From Myxococcales bacterium (lineage in GTDB: Bacteria > Myxococcota_A > Polyangia > Polyangiales > Polyangiaceae), in contig JANXMC010000697.1 of the NCBI GenBank assembly GCA_025354825.1, positions 1-47,181 on the forward strand: a stretch of 47,181 bases of DNA, in the 5' to 3' direction. Position numbers and translations under genes: made by a program. Positions 46,795 through 47,181 of this stretch are shown in pieces. The first letter of the stretch is position 1, and the number at the start of each line of letters is the position of its first letter. A model generated the notes under the pieces. The model saw nothing but the letters and a program-made list of their open reading frames with translations, made no database searches and was not told the origin of the DNA.

Positions 46795-47181
46795 TCACGC
46801 GCGGCCGGAGCGTTCGACGCGGAGCCCCCGGTCGAGCAGCGCCTTTCGATAGGGCAGCGACCCCATCGACGGACATTTGATAACAGCCTCTTGGAACGTT
46901 TCGGGCGGCATGTACCCGTGCGCATCAATGTAGTGAACAATTAGGCTTGGAGCCACGAACACGTTCTCCTGCACGCCCGGCACGAAGAGATTCGCGGAGC
47001 CCAGGAGGACTGTACTGCCTTCGAAGCCGAGGGACGCTGGGCCACCGGAGAACTGACACAGGGAGCAGGGCTCGCGTCCGGCGAAGACCCCTGGTTGCCA
47101 TGGGTCGACCAGAAGGTGCACGAGCGCACGAAAAAATTCGAGCGAGACGCCCCCCCGGTCGTAATCGTGACTGGCGTCGAT
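46795..47181 (-). CDS. conserved hypothetical with CxxC motif, immunity-like (5' end outside window)
   Basis: Open to the window edge: ..EPCSLCQF..SANLFVPGVQENVFVAPSLIVHYIDAHGYMPPETFQEAVIKCPSMGSLPYRKALLDRG. Confidence 0.6.
   Translation of the reverse strand: MDASHDYDRGGVSLEFFRALVHLLVDPWQPGVFAGREPCSLCQFSGGPASLGFEGSTVLLGSANLFVPGVQENVFVAPSLIVHYIDAHGYMPPETFQEAVIKCPSMGSLPYRKALLDRGLRVERSGRA

Noticed and set aside
1-47181. CRISPR arrays, rRNA or tRNA genes
   Set aside because: No regularly spaced repeats or recognisable RNA gene cores seen; a tRNAscan/Infernal run would be needed to exclude them.

Overview
High-GC window that looks myxobacterial (inferred from gene style only; no taxonomic search was possible). 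Positions ~1-33 kb are dense and mostly intact. They carry a partial cydB-like end, an alpha/beta hydrolase, a ferredoxin, a DUF6209-like lipoprotein, YheU, an Mtd1-type methylene-THF dehydrogenase, a histidine kinase and a serine hydrolase. They also carry a large Ser/Thr kinase-ATPase, FHA/AAA+ regulators, a KaiC-KaiB-KaiB-hybrid kinase locus with several stand-alone response regulators, an Nei-like glycosylase, a TagH-like FHA protein, an OmpA lipoprotein, a second Ser/Thr kinase and a GH46 chitosanase. Positions ~33-47 kb look like an accessory island. It holds a PIN toxin-antitoxin pair, IS66 remnants, two decayed toxin C-termini each overlapping an intact immunity-like gene, gene fragments, and a lipoprotein joining beta/gamma-crystallin-like repeats, a MACPF domain and a trypsin/V8-like protease. 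Most interesting: (1) the MACPF-protease fusion, (2) the kaiA-less Kai locus with two KaiB and a KaiC C-terminal coiled coil, (3) the toxin/immunity island, (4) the Mtd1-type enzyme. All domain calls come from reading motifs and remembered family sequences. No database search was run.
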